Origin: Sphaerolaimus hirsutus | Lineage: Eukaryota; Nematoda; Chromadorea; Monhysterida; Sphaerolaimidae | DNA: 64,000 bases | NCBI GenBank assembly: GCA_964036195.1 | Contig: OZ038456.1 | Coordinates: 6,324,001 to 6,388,000, forward strand | Direction: 5' to 3' | Shown here: positions 21,378 through 32,871 of the stretch, one piece after another | Layout: each line of letters starts with the position of its first letter | How positions within the stretch are numbered: position 1 is the first letter of the stretch | Notes under the pieces: generated by a model | What the model was told of the DNA's origin: nothing | The model's input: the letters and a program-made list of their open reading frames with translations, nothing else | The model's database searches: none | Made by a program: the position numbers and the translations under genes

Positions 21378-22628
21378 CCGTGCATAATAGTTGAGACTTT
21401 TTTTGCTGCATGACTAACATTGCCACAATTTCAAAATGATGAATGTACAAAACATTTGAATACCATAGGTGGATACCCTTGGGGGTTGGCTACAAGTGCC
21501 CGGGATGACCACCCCTTGAGTTCACAGATGCATATATTCTTGGTTCTGTAGCATAATCACTCAGTTTTTTTGTGTTTCAGAATAGTTGAGACTTCTCTCG
21601 TTTTGGGCAGTAGTAGGCCAATCTCTAATTTTTTAGTATGTATCCAATACCTATTTTCTTTTTTAAACAAGATTATGATTTGGCATATACCCACCTGTGC
21701 TGCTGCACTGAATGCACAGCAATAAACATTATAAGCATGAACAGCACATAATTATGCATATGTGGGATTATGTGATGTATTTTTTTCAGCTGCAGTTTTG
21801 CATCTATTGCCAGCCACTCAGAAATGGGGGTAGGCATACTATTTGGTGGGGCTATTTAGTGTGTAAATTTGAGGTATCCACTTTGCTCTTTTGGGGAGAA
21901 ATGTTGGCCTGACTGTCAATATGTAATGTGCAAGTTTTTTGTATGGAAAGAAGATGAAAGTTTGAAGTGCTATCACTTTTGATTGGAAAGTTATATTGAA
22001 ACGTTTTTTTTACCATATGAATTCTATCTACCTGGAGTATTTTACAGCATGTTCAGAGACAAAATTTTCATGCTGAAACCCCTAGTCAAATCAGCATAAA
22101 GAATGTAGACACCACTGATAAGTTTGAAGTGCTATAACTTTTGATTAGTATGAGATATTGAACTAATTTTTTTTGGTATATGAGTTCTCGCTGTCTAAAG
22201 TATATGTGAGCATGTCCAGAAAAATTTAATTGTTGTGTTGTAAAACCAGCTTAAATCAGCATACGCAGTTCAGACATCACTATTCCGACCAAAAAAATGG
22301 AATTTTCAGAGTGTTCGATCATTTTAAATGTTGAACGATCCAAATCTGCCCAGAAATGGTTGAGTTATTAAGCTTCAAATTCAATCTATCCTAATCAGCC
22401 ATTTTTTTTTTTTTATCAACCACCTTTAAATAGACCCCCCTTATCTCGGGCATGGGGGATTATTCAAGCAAACAAAAAAATTCAGTTGAAGCCCAGACCT
22501 CAAACCCCAACATAGTCGAATGGCACCAAAATTGGGCAAAGGACAAGGAACGGGGAAGCAACAAAATTGTGGTGGACCCCCAGCCTACTGTTTCTCTATG
22601 GTCAAAAAGTCTCAACTATTCTGCACGG
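21378..22628. mobile_element. TA-flanked element, family O
   Basis: CCGTGCATAATAGTTGAGAC with following TTTTT faces AAAAAGTCTCAACTATTCTG ending GCACGG, with TA on both sides (21376-21377, 22629-22630). This is the layout of Tc1/mariner-type elements. Two copies of a TTTGAAGTGCTATAACTTTT block lie inside (about 21962 and 22123). No transposase could be recognised, so it is treated as non-autonomous. Confidence 0.75.
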
Positions 22629-22674
22629 TAGAGTATATCAGCTCACAGAGATCACACTCGTTTAACATACATAC

Positions 22675-22913
22675 CTGGGGGCAGTTCCGCAGATTGCAAA
22701 GTGAGAAGTGAAATGGCAAATGCGAAGTGAAATAATAAGTAAAATGGCAAAAGCGAAGTGAAATGATAAGTAAAATGGCAAAAGCGAAGAGAAATGACTT
22801 TTTATTGTTATTTTTTTCTTCACTTTTGCCAATTTACTTGCCATTTCACTTCGCACTTCTCATTTTACTTCGCTTTTGCCATTTCACTTCTCAATTTTTG
22901 TAACTGGCACCTG
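22675..22913. repeat. Foldback hairpin, family R, copy 1
   Basis: CCTGGGGGCAGTTCC at the left faces GTAACTGGCACCTG at the right. The arms are complementary GTGAAATGGCAAAAGCGAAG-type repeats. Confidence 0.75.
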
Positions 22914-23370
22914 TATGTTGACTCGTAACAATATATGGGAACTTTTGAAGAAAATACGGTTATCATAAACGATGTGTTTTTTAAACAAACAGAGTCGCTG
23001 AAAAAAAATCTTTTTCCACCCTTATCATACCTGATTTTCAGGATTTTCAGTCGCGCAACAGAACCGGTTTTTTCTGATTTTCAGGGTGAATATTTCACCG
23101 ATCCGCGGGGGTTGCCGCATAAAAGGCGGGCGCCCACGGCTGTCGACGTCACAAAACGAATTTCGTCTCCGGGCAGCTCTAACCGCACTTCTGAATCTCG
23201 CCGTATCTACGCCTATTTGTTCCACCTCCGTTTCTGAAGCGGGTTTGTCGCATTTGATTTTTTATCTACATGCCACCAATTTTGTTGGGTTGACCGATTC
23301 CAAGCCTTGTCGAGTGCCATTTTCTGTTCTCGAACTGGGGATGGTTGTCTAGAGTGAATGACCTATTGCA
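22914..23370. other. Gene-free stretch, moderately GC-rich part
   Basis: Bases 23040-23350 have open frames on both strands, but none shows a recognisable domain or a start with supporting context. No feature can be supported. Confidence 0.3.
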
Positions 23371-23629
23371 TCGGGGTCTCCAGTAGGGGGGGGGTGCTGG
23401 GGGTAACCCCCACCCCCAAACTGCCCATCTGTCTATCCTGCAGCTGTAGGCTACTCAGCTGGCAAATTTTTTGGCTACTATCCCGTGAACCCCCACCCCA
23501 AGTTATCAGCTATTTATCTAACTAGAAGTTTTACCCAAAGTTTTGCTGAAAATTGCGGAAATTTATTCAGCTTAGCAACACTATGTTATCCGCCCAACCC
23601 CCGGAGAGTCAAAATCTAGAATACCCCTA
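23371..23629. mobile_element. hAT-like MITE, family E, copy 3 (degraded)
   Basis: GGGGTCTCCAGTAGGGGG at the left and TCAAAATCTAGAATACCCCT at the right match family E ends. It contains the TATCAGCTATTTATC and GGCTACTATCCCGTGAACCC blocks. No clear duplication. Confidence 0.7.
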
Positions 23630-23728
23630 TAGATTCCATTTTATTCTCGTAAATATCCCACATTTCGCCAATTTCTCTCAGTTGAAACTTCGGCCCGGAC
23701 GAGATGCTGCCGGCGGTGTTCGCGTTCT

Positions 23729-23892
23729 GGTGCCACTCCCGGACCCTGTAAAATGTAAAATGTCATGCAAAGTGTCAAAAGTTGTGGAAAATGCCCCGCA
23801 AAATGGCAAACGTACGTTTGCCATTTTGAAGGCCATTTTCCGTGACTTTTGACACTTTGCATTCCACATTTGACAGGGTGCGGGAGTGCCCC
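23729..23892. repeat. Hairpin element, family J, copy 1
   Basis: GGTGCCACTCCCGGACCCTG faces GGGTGCGGGAGTGCCCCC. The arms hold AATGTCATGCAAAGTGTCAA and its complement, and the centre is the palindrome GGCAAACGTACGTTTGCC. Confidence 0.85.
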
Positions 23893-24112
23893 CTGCGCGC
23901 TGTTGTTGGGCGCCCAGGTGAGCGACGCGTGCTTTCCTTGCAGCAACCCGTCCGACTGCAACTCGTTCGGCACGCCCCCGTCCACTAGGTGCACCGACGG
24001 GTGCTGCGAGTGCGCCAGGCCCGGTTAGCCCTTTTGTTGGGGGAGGGGGGGGGTTCCACTTATCATGTCGAGTCGAGGGGTGTTTTCCACTTATCATGTC
24101 GACTCAGAGAGT

Positions 24113-24558
24113 CAGGGGTCTTGTAAGTTTGGACCCCCGCGGGGGTTCAGATAGATAGTAAATCGCTCCTCCGGATGGATAGATAGCTGAAAAAAATTTA
24201 GGGGGGTCGATATATAGGCTATTTTGAGGTTTAGAAGCTAAAAAAAGGAAAAAATAGATGAAACATGGCTAAAAATAGCTGAAAATGTGCGATAAGACAT
24301 ACACATTGATGATTTTGATGGTGAAAATATATAAATAGCTATGAAAACTAGCGATTTTCACTCAAAGAGTAAAAATTAGGGTAAATTTCTTAAAAATCGC
24401 TCCAGGATAGATACCTAGCTGGCGATTTGGGGGGAGGGGGTTCAGGGGATAGTAGTCAAAAATTTTGCCTCGGGATAGGGACATAGATAGCTGAGTGGCC
24501 TCCGGGATCGATAGATAGCTGGAGTGTTTGGGGGGGATGACCCCCTACCAGACCCCTG
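24113..24558. mobile_element. hAT-like MITE, family E, copy 4 (complete)
   Basis: CAGGGGTCTTG at 24113 faces CAGACCCCTG ending at 24558. The octamers CAGAGAGT (24105-24112) and CAGAGGGT (24559-24566) differ at one base. This is the best reference copy of the family, about 446 bp and non-coding. Confidence 0.93.
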
Positions 24559-24689
24559 CAGAGGGTGTTTTCCACTTATTATGACCGAGTCAGAGGGTGC
24601 TTTGTTTCCACTCTCACCAGTCGTTTTTCATCGTCCATTTCTGTCGTATGCTGGCTGATTTTGATTCTGCTTGAGTATGTTGGCGTTTG

Positions 24690-24943
24690 GGATCGGGGGT
24701 GTTACTTATTTTGGGAGGCAAAATTTTGGGCTACTCCCCCCTTAAGCCCCCCCCCCCAAACGCTCAGTTAGCTACCTTTCCGGAGCGATTTTTTGAGACT
24801 ATACCCCAATTTTCGCTCAAAATCGCAATTTTTTATGCCTTTTATTGTTTTTCACCTCCAAAATCATGTTCCTATTTGCCTATTTTCAGCTATTTTTGAT
24901 ATTATATGTACTACCCGGAGGGTCAAAATCTAGGAGACCCCTG
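24690..24943. mobile_element. hAT-like MITE, family E, copy 5 (partial)
   Basis: It ends AGGAGACCCCTG and includes AAACGCTCAGTTAGCTACCT and TTTTTCACCTCCAAAATCAT, as in other copies. The left end is not intact. Confidence 0.65.
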
Positions 24944-24956
24944 GAGTAAATCTAAC

Positions 24957-25115
24957 AAATTATATTAACCGTTCTATAGAACAACCGTATTTCTTCTAAT
25001 AGAATGGCGCCGTTCTATTTTTGCCAACTCTTTTGCCTGCCGTTCTATTGGGGGCTGCCGTTCTATTGGAAGTATGCCGTTCTGTTGGAGGTATGCCATT
25101 CTATAAGAAGAAAAA
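24957..25115. repeat. Cluster of GCCGTTCTATTGG repeats (family N)
   Basis: Five or so spaced units of GCCGTTCTATTGG type lie between ATTTCTTCTAATAGAATGGC and TATAAGAAGAAA. A related block is at 32960-33015. Confidence 0.7.
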
Positions 25116-25256
25116 GGGTAAATAATAGTCTGTAATAGGTTGGAAACAAATAATAAAAATTATAATACCATATTTACTCGAATATATTCCCTTCGGGTTA
25201 TTTTTTCGTTAGACATTTTTGAGGGGTAATAGTTTTGAGGGGTATACTCGGAGGGG

Positions 25257-25446
25257 TATACTCGGCGGACCGCAAAGTATGTGCAGAACCCTACCATAAT
25301 TTTATGAATAAAATCTCTGATAAATTTTGTAATAAATTATTCGATAGTGAAAACGAAATATTATGAAGAAAAAGTGTTATTTTTGGTTCATTATTCAGAC
25401 GGGTTATGGTAGGTTTCCATACTAAGTGTGATGTCCGCCGAGTATA
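25257..25446. repeat. Inverted-end element, family I, copy 1
   Basis: TATACTCGGCGGAC at 25257 and its exact complement at 25433-25446 bound AT-rich DNA with CCTACCATAATT. A related interior occurs at 31160-31303, where other elements interrupt it. Confidence 0.75.
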
Positions 25447-25704
25447 ACAAATATTATTATGATTATTTTGGGGATACGGTGGATACAATGTAACCCAAAT
25501 TGCAGGCTACACACTTATTTACGCCGCTACCGTCGGCCTGGAATGCGTCTATCGACAGCTTCCTCGAGTGTTCTTTTGCACCTTTAAGGACTATCCCTGC
25601 ATCCCCGCGCCAGCGGGAGCACCGGCGGTCGCTTTCGCTTGCTGTCAGGTTCCGGCCATGTGATCGTTTTACATAGATAGGCACATTGGTATTTTACTTA
25701 GTTT

Positions 25705-25983
25705 CAGGGGCCAGTTCCGCTAGTGGAGAAACCACTTTTGAAGGGAGAAGTAAAATGACGGGTGAAATGTCAAAAGCTAGGTAAAATTAGAAGTGGTCAG
25801 TGAAATATCAAGTAGAGTGGAAACAAATGGCAAGTAACTGTAACATGGTTGGAGAATGCCATTTCACTTATCGTTTTACTTTGCTTCATTTTACTTGAAT
25901 GCTTCATTTTACTTGATATTTCACGTTGTTTTGCCATTTTACTTCTCAAATTCTGACCTCCCCAATTGTGGAACTGGCACCAG
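25705..25983. repeat. Foldback hairpin, family R, copy 2
   Basis: CAGGGGCCAGTTCC faces GGAACTGGCACCAG. The arms carry AAGTAAAATGACGGGTGAAA-type repeats and complements, as in 22675-22913. Family J copy 2 abuts it. Confidence 0.75.
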
Positions 25984-26100
25984 GGGGCAGTCCCAAGCCC
26001 TGTAAGTCAGGTGCAAAGTAAAGTGTCAATCAAAACGAAAAGAAAAGACTTATTACTGAACATGACAATTGACAGTTTACTTACTTGGGACTGCCACCAC
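25984..26100. repeat. Hairpin element, family J, copy 2
   Basis: GGGGCAGTCCCAAGCCCTGT faces TTACTTGGGACTGCCACC. The arms share AAGTAAAGTGTCAAT and its degraded complement. Confidence 0.65.
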
Positions 26101-26286
26101 ACCAGGTACCGTAAGATATCATTTTTTGTACCGTTTTTTTGCTGGTTTGTGTGTCTGTCTTTTTCCGGTTACCTTTTCGAATGCCTATATTTTTGCATTG
26201 TTGGAATAAAAATTTGTGATGCTCTTTTTTGTTTCATCTCCTGTTCTGCTGTTTTACTGTGTGTCATATTTTCATATTTATATCTT

Positions 26287-26392
26287 CATCTTTGAATTAA
26301 ATGGCAGTGAACAAAAAAACACATCTTTGAATTTAATGGCAGTGAAAAAAACACATCTTTGAATTTAATGGCAGTGAAAAAAAAAACATAAA
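26287..26392. repeat. Three tandem units of about 35 bp
   Basis: CATCTTTGAATTTAATGGCA followed by GTGAAAAAAACA occurs three times in a row with small length changes in the A run. Confidence 0.9.
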
Positions 26393-27089
26393 TGTCGGTG
26401 TAGAGTATTGGTTTGAAAAATCTCACGCTAGGTTGCATATACATACCTATGTTTTTGGAAATCCCAATTCCTCTAACATGATACCGCTATTCCGGTAACA
26501 TTTGGCAGAACGGTGTGTATTATGTCCACAAGATCAGAGATTTGTGATCATTTATGGCTTGATCGAGCTTGGAAGCTAATAGCTTGAAATAATAGCGCTA
26601 GGCGCCATGGCACAGGAGGATACTTCCTCGTACATTTACCGTAAGCAAATACTTATGCAAAAAGTGAATACCGTATTTCCTCAAAATACCCCCCTCAAAA
26701 TAGACACAATGAACTTATTAACCCCCACTGGCGCCCTTTTTTCTGGCGCTTTTCCATCACTTATCTGTACACAAATGAGCGTATAAGTGTAGCTGCAACG
26801 AAAATCAGTATACTCCGGTTACTTAACACCTTGCACGCGTGGTTCCCGCCGGAAGTGTGCCAATGATGGTTAACGCGTGCGAGGTTCATAAAAAGATGAC
26901 CAAGTTGATTCTTGTTATAATGTTATTCATTAACATATTCACATAAATGAATTTTTTCATCTTTTTTACGGAAATCGCATGATTTAATAATCATTGGCAC
27001 ACTTCCAACACGAGACATAAATCAGTGCGAGGGCAGAGTATCATGTACGCCGAGTATAGTAATAAATACATGTACATTGCATACATGAT
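26393..27089. other. Gene-free stretch
   Basis: It holds a single family H-like end (TACCGTATTTCCTCAAAATA near 26669), two GGCGCC palindromes (26595, 26730) and AT-rich DNA. No gene. Confidence 0.4.
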
Positions 27090-28877
27090 CAGCATTCGAA
27101 AAAATCACCGATTTTTTGGAAAATATATATAAATATATCACTCCAATATTGGAAAAAATATAAATATATATAAATTACTCTAGGTCTCCAGAAAATATAA
27201 TTAAATTACTGAAAAAATAACTCTAAGCTCGAAAAAAATCTCAAAAAATCACTTGCGCTTTATTTCAATTTCAAGCAATATTCTGGGCTTTATTTACCAT
27301 TTGCAAGCACAAAAACTGTACTCTAAGATACCACAGTCCATTTATTATCATTCCACAAGCAGTATTCATTTATACAGTATTTTACAAGTGTACATCAAGC
27401 AAATATCACAGAAAAATTCAACCTTCAGTTCAACCTCAATGAAAACTTCAAAAATATTTTGCACTGCAAATATTTAGCTCTCAACCTATAGCGCCTGGTT
27501 GTCGCAATGGACGTTTGACTAAATAGGTGCTCATGCTCAGCACTTTTTCATTGGTGATGTGCTGTGAAAACTCATTTTTGGGCACATGGCTATGTTTTGG
27601 CAACATTGTGATGACACTCGTGACTCTGGTGACACCATGGTGACAGTTTTCCACAGTTGTTCCCAATATTTGACAACAGCCAACATTGTTGCATGTCACC
27701 AAGCATCGTCAGTTTTCAAAAATGGTAAACTGAGCTTGCAATCACTGTAGAAAAATTTTGATCATATCAAATTGGTATTTTTTTGATTTAAAGTCATGTT
27801 TTATTTCAGAAAAGTATGTAAAAAGATAGAGAGGTGCTTTATACCTAAAACATAACCATAGAATTCATAGCAGGATGACATAAATAAAAAGTTACTAAAA
27901 CAGTTAACATTTTTGTCACATACAAAATGAAAACTTATTGATAGTCATGTCACCATTTGCCATCATTTGAGTTTGAGTTGTGATCAGACTAGTGATTTGC
28001 CAACACCACCCCACCAAAATTCATGCCATTTGTGAAAACTGAACATACTGTATTTCCTCGAATTACCCCCTGGGGGTTTATTTTTTCAGAGTGGAAATTT
28101 TGAGGGGGGTCAAATGAGGGGGGGGGGTTATCATTTTGCCAGAAATTTTTCAAATCCCATTACTAAATTGTTGTTTGAAATGTACACAAACATCGAAAAA
28201 TGCAACAAAAACCGCCATTTATAACACTCTATGGACTTATATATGTATGTAGACAGAATATAACCAGTTCTAACATCACACAGTCATTGTTTTTAACATG
28301 TGTTCTGCATTTCCTGGATCACAAACCGCATTATGTTCTCTATTCAGTAAATTGGGGTGGGGTATTTCGAGGGGGGGGGGGTTATAAGTTCATAGTGCCC
28401 ATTTTGAGGGGGGTATTTCTCAACAGGGGGGATTTTGAGGGGGGGGGGGTATTTTGAGTAAATATGGTATATAGCATTCAGTAGTGGAAAACTTGATGGA
28501 AACATGTCACCATTTTTGGCCATTTCAGTTTTCAAAAAAGTCAGGGTGAAAACTAGTGTGTGTAGGCTAACAATATTTACCTGCTTCAGATATAATTTCA
28601 ACCCAACTATGCTCCACATGAACAGAGAGATTTTCTGGAGAAAATCCCTGCAAATTTCTCTTGCACATATTGCATGTTTTAGTCATAAAGCGCAATCATT
28701 GCACCACAATGTATAAAGTATGAGTGATTTTCTCAGTGATTTTTTTTCAAATTTAAAAAATATATATAAATATATCACTCAGAATTTGGAAAAAATATAA
28801 ATATACATAAATCACAGGTTATTTATATTTATTGTGATTTTCAAAAATATAAATCACGGGTTATTTTTCGAATGCTA
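27090..28877. mobile_element. hAT-like element, family P, 1.8 kb
   Basis: CAGCATTCGAAAAA at the left and TTTTTCGAATGCTA at the right are inverted, and the octamer TACATGAT is perfect on both sides (27082-27089, 28878-28885). Both ends have AAATATATATAAATATATCA blocks with ATCAC motifs. A family H element (28048-28467) is nested. No transposase is recognisable in the remaining interior. Confidence 0.88.
28048..28467. mobile_element. Family H element, copy 2, nested in family P
   Basis: CTGTATTTCCTCGAATTACC at the left faces TATTTTGAGTAAATATGG at the right, with TA on both sides. The interior has runs of G and GAGGGGGGTATTT blocks. Non-coding. Confidence 0.7.
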
Positions 28878-28885
28878 TACATGAT

Positions 28886-29345
28886 GTACATCATTGAAAT
28901 ACCTCCCCTCCTCAATGATGTACATCATTTCGAGGGGGGTATATCATTTCCTCAGCCCATTTTAAAGGGGGGTTAATTGGAGCATATAAGTCAAGGGTTT
29001 TACTATAAGTCAAAGGTCAGGGGGTTAATTCAAGGGGAGATAATCACAGGTAATATGGTAGGTATCTGTGCGGTTTTACACTTCTGAAGTTTTTCTGTTT
29101 CCAGCAAAGTTTCTGCAAATTTTTTTTTCCCATCAAAACTATTTTCCATTTCTACTTCCTTTTGCAAATTTTTTCTATCACCCATGCTAGAAATAAATGG
29201 AAATATTGGCAGTTTTTGCTTGACCAATTAATTACCATAGAGCAGACTTTGATTGACCAAACTTCGCACCTCGCACACAATCAAATCAAAATGCTGATGA
29301 AAAGTAACCACCCCCGATTTCCGATAGCGATAAAATAACTCTTGG
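28886..29345. other. Gene-free stretch
   Basis: A duplicated ATGATGTACATCATT palindrome (28876-28930) is followed by GAGGGGGGTATAT sequence like family H interiors, then AT-rich DNA. No gene seen. Confidence 0.4.
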
Positions 29346-29512
29346 TGCCAGTCGCAGACGCCGTAAAATCCTCTGTAAAATGTCATGCAAAGTGACAAAG
29401 TCATGTAAAATCCCTGGTAAAATGGCAAACGTACGTTTGCCATTTTTCGGGGCACTTCACATGACACTTTGCATGACATTTTACATTTTAAAGGGTCTGG
29501 AACAGCCCCCTG
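29346..29512. repeat. Hairpin element, family J, copy 3
   Basis: GGTGCCAGTCGCAGACGCCG faces GGGTCTGGAACAGCCCCC. The centre is ATGGCAAACGTACGTTTGCC, with flanking AATGTCATGCAAAGTGACAA and its complement. Confidence 0.85.
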
Positions 29513-29514
29513 GG

Positions 29515-30556
29515 GTCAGATTTAATTCTCCCTACAGATTTGTAGGGTACGGCGTACGCCCGATAGATTCTTTAAAGTTCAGCCGCATCGACGCACATGC
29601 ACCGAGAGCAAGGCGGTTTGTAAAATATACGAAACCATCCCTTAAGGTCGCCGATATTACAATATGACGTATATTGCTTCGATTTTGGCCCGGAAATCAC
29701 TATTTCGTCATTTCTTGGCAGTCTGCCAATTCGCTTTTTATTTTATTTTGTCGGGCGGGTTACTCGCATAAGTCGCGCTTTTGTACACTCGTGCATGCAT
29801 TTCTTTCTTGTCGCTGCCCTCATGGTTTTGGTTGCAGACAGTGAACACTAAAAAAGTGACCACCTGACTACACAAAAGCGCGACTTATGTGAGTACCTGC
29901 CCGATAAAATAAAATAAAAAACAAATTGGCCGACGGCCAAGAAATGACGAAATCATGATTTCCGTGCCAAAATCGAAGCGATATACGTCATATTGTAATA
30001 TCGGCGACCTTATGGATGGTTTCGTATATATACGAAACCATCCCTTAAGGTCGCCGATATTGCAATATGACGTATATCGCTTCGATTTTGGCCCGGAAAT
30101 CACTATTTCGTCATTTCTTGGCCGTCTGCCAATTCGTTTTTTATTTTATTTTGTTGGGCGGGTTACTCGCATAAGTCGCGCTTTTGTACACTCGTGCATG
30201 CATTTCTTTCTTGTCGCTGCCCTCATGGTTTTGGTTGCAGACAGTGAACACTAAAAAAGTGACCACCTGACTACACAAAAGCGCAACTTATGCGAGTACC
30301 CGCCCGATAAAATAAAATAAAAAAACGAATTGGCCGACGGCCAAGAAATGACGAAATCATGATTTCCGTGCCAAAATCGAAGCGATATACGTCATATTGT
30401 AATATCGGCGACCTTATGGATGGTTTCGTATATTTTACAAACCGCCTTGCTCTCGGTGCATGTGCGTCGATGCGGCTGAAGTTTAAAAAATCTATCGGGC
30501 ATACGCCCTACCCTACAAATCTGTAGGGAGAATTAAATATGGCCCCTGGGGCCAGT
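29515..30556. repeat. Large palindrome with an internal duplicated foldback, family K
   Basis: The outer arms 29515-29627 and about 30430-30556 are inverted (TCAGATTTAATTCTCCCTAC, CGATAGATTC, GCACATGCACCGAGAGCAAG). Between them are two head-to-tail copies (about 29628-30028 and 30029-30430) of a 400-bp unit that is itself a foldback: ATTTCGTCATTTCTTGGCAG faces GGCCAAGAAATGACGAAATC. The copies differ at only a few bases, so the duplication is recent. Non-coding. Confidence 0.88.
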
Positions 30557-30633
30557 TTGACGAAATACAGTCAATTTTCAACAGTCAAAAATATTCTGCA
30601 AAAGTAAGCTCGAAACCATTCGTTATTGCACAG

Positions 30634-31131
30634 CAGAGTTGTTAAAAGTATCTAACTTTTTTCAAAGTATACGTAAGCGTAAAGTATTGATTTTTTACTC
30701 ACCCCTGAGTACAGAAAACGTAAAGTAATTTTTTTTACTTTTACTCACGAGTAAACGAGAGTAAACGTACTTTTGCTCCCAGAGAACGTAAACGTGAGTA
30801 TTTTTGAGAAATGTTACCCCAATTTTTGCTCAAAATCACTTATTTCCATAACTTTTTGACTGTTTTAAGCAATTTTCGGATGTGTATGTGCGTGTAGACA
30901 CATTTCCGACTGTTTTCCCTATTTTTAGCATATTCTTTCCCCTTTTCCATTATATTCCTTCAAAAAGTCCATGTAAAACACTGACCAGAAATACACGTTT
31001 TCTGCACTCGAATACTTTCAAAAAGTATACGTAAAAGCAAGTACAGGAACTTTTTTCAGAGGAAACGTAAACGTATTTACTCTGTACTGGAGTATACGTA
31101 TTATACGAAAGTAAATACGTTTTAACAACTG
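30634..31131. mobile_element. hAT-like element, family M, copy 2 (complete)
   Basis: CAGAGTTGTTAAAA at the left faces TTTTAACAACTG at the right, with perfect octamers TTGCACAG at 30626-30633 and 31132-31139. Both ends have AAAGTATACGTAA and TTTACTC repeats. Family I-like DNA resumes to the right (31160-31303). No transposase. Confidence 0.92.
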
Positions 31132-31305
31132 TTGCACAGTAACGATCTCGCGTATACGCGGCTGACCGCAAAGTGTGCCCAGAATCCTACCATAATTGAA
31201 TGAATAAAATCTTGTGATAGCAAAGAAATGCTAATTACAAAATCTATGATTGCTTTGATTGATTGGTAACTTTGCTTCATTATTCCGATGTAGGCTTTCA
31301 TTCTA

Positions 31306-31492
31306 GGAGCCAGTCCCAGACCCTCGTATCGTAAGTGGCCCTGTAAAATGTCATGCAGTGTCAAACGTCGTGTAAAATGCCCGGTAAAATGCTGAACACG
31401 TTTGCCATTTTACCAGGCACTTTTCATGTCTTTTGACACTTCGCAAGACATTTGACATTTGACATTTTACAGGGTCTGAGACTGCCCCCAGG
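31306..31492. repeat. Hairpin element, family J, copy 4
   Basis: GAGCCAGTCCCAGACCCT faces GGGTCTGAGACTGCCCCCAG. The centre has AAAATG...CACGTTTGCCATTTTACC. It interrupts a family I copy: TAGGCTTTCATTCTAG before it and AAGTGTGATGTCC after it are contiguous in 25257-25446. Confidence 0.8.
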
Positions 31493-32359
31493 TAAGTGTG
31501 ATGTCCTTGAGTCCTACATTGGCTTAGGTAGTTTCCACAAAACTACCTATGATTTTTCTAGTTGGTTTGTTCAGGAAAGTCAAATAGTTGCAGTTGCGTT
31601 CATTTATTCACGGAATAAAAATCACACGATCACAGGACAAAATAAGGTAAAAATATGAAGGCAATCGAATGAAAACTGAACGATGAAACGAAGGAAAAAG
31701 ACCAGCCATTTGCCAGAGGCCATTTCCGCAAGTGGTCAAGTGAAAGGAAGTGTAAAAAGTGGCAATTTAAACACCAACTATTGAAACGCTTTCAACCGGA
31801 GACTTCTCCGTCACGTTTCCCACATGCGGAATCGACCCGGGTTGCTTAAAACCGACCAAAACGAACTTCACTATAAAAATTGACAGTAAAATTGACAAAA
31901 AAAATTGACAAAACACCAATTATTTTACATCTTCGCGGGTTCACAACAATAATACTCGCTCTCATCGGAACCGAAACACTGCAATTCCCGCTTGAGATCG
32001 CCCGTGTCTGGTTCGAATTCGAGGCACCGCTTGGATGGGGGGTCGGAATCTTTTACATCCTCACATTCGAGCGAGGCACGCAGACAGGCGCTTTGGGCTG
32101 GGGGGGGGGGTACTTAAGTGGGTTTGGGTGGTATTTAAGTGGGTTTGAAGTTCATGGTGATACGATTTTTTAAGCGTCAGCCGACGCGTTTCCCGACACG
32201 GAAAACTATTGAGCATTTTACAGTTACCGAATATCCTCGAATATACCCCCCTCGAAAAACCCCGGTTACCGAATATCCTCGAATAAGCCCCCTTGAAAAA
32301 ACCCCACTTCCAACAAGCCCCCCCCCCAAGTCTCGGATTTACTGTTACCTGGGGAATGA
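31493..32359. other. Gene-free stretch
   Basis: It includes a duplicated GGGTTTGGGTGGTATTTAAG-like piece near 32115-32145, family H-like CCGAATATCCTCGAATA blocks (32226, 32268) and C runs. The 97-codon frame at 31880 crosses a G run and has no recognisable domain. No gene can be supported. Confidence 0.4.
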
Positions 32360-32592
32360 GTTCCAGGTGTTCCAGTTACAAAAGTGCCCTGTAAAGGACA
32401 AGTGTTATAATGTCATGCAAAGTGTCAATAAAAATATATATTTTATAACTTAACTTTGCTTGACAATTGACACCTTGCAAACACTTTTCATAACAAGTGA
32501 TTTGCATGACATTCTACATGACAAATGTGAAAAAAACACGAACTATTACATGACATTTGAAACATCACAGGGTGCGGGACTGCCACCAGATA
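32360..32592. repeat. Hairpin element, family J, copy 5 (degraded)
   Basis: GTTCCAGTTACAAAAGTGCC with CCTGTAAAGGACAAG faces CACAGGGTGCGGGACTGCCA. AATGTCATGCAAAGTGTCAA and GACAATTGACACCTTGCAAA lie in the arms. Confidence 0.65.
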
Positions 32593-32871
32593 ATCACCCC
32601 TGGACACAACAAAAAAAAAACAAAACCCCAAACCATGAACCAACTGTAAGGACACTTGCAGCAAACCCCCTGCGGGTCCTCTTCAGGCGCCAACTCTAGG
32701 GCGCACACGGGAAAATCGCTGGATTCAGACTCGCAAAACGAATTCTCCGTGCACAGCGCCGCGTTGCACTGCTGCACGTCCGGGGCCCTGATCCAATTGG
32801 AAGGTAGGGTTAAGGAAGTTAGGGTGCAATAAGGCGCGTATAAGGCGCGCATTATACGTATTTAAATTAAG
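32593..32871. other. Stretch without a supported gene
   Basis: The minus-strand frame over 32565-32852 has several cysteines but no domain I recognise, and it starts inside a family J end. Left uncalled. Confidence 0.3.

Noticed and set aside
22500-22628. Possible remnant of transposase near the right end of family O
   Set aside because: A short open stretch with no motif of the DDE type; insufficient evidence.
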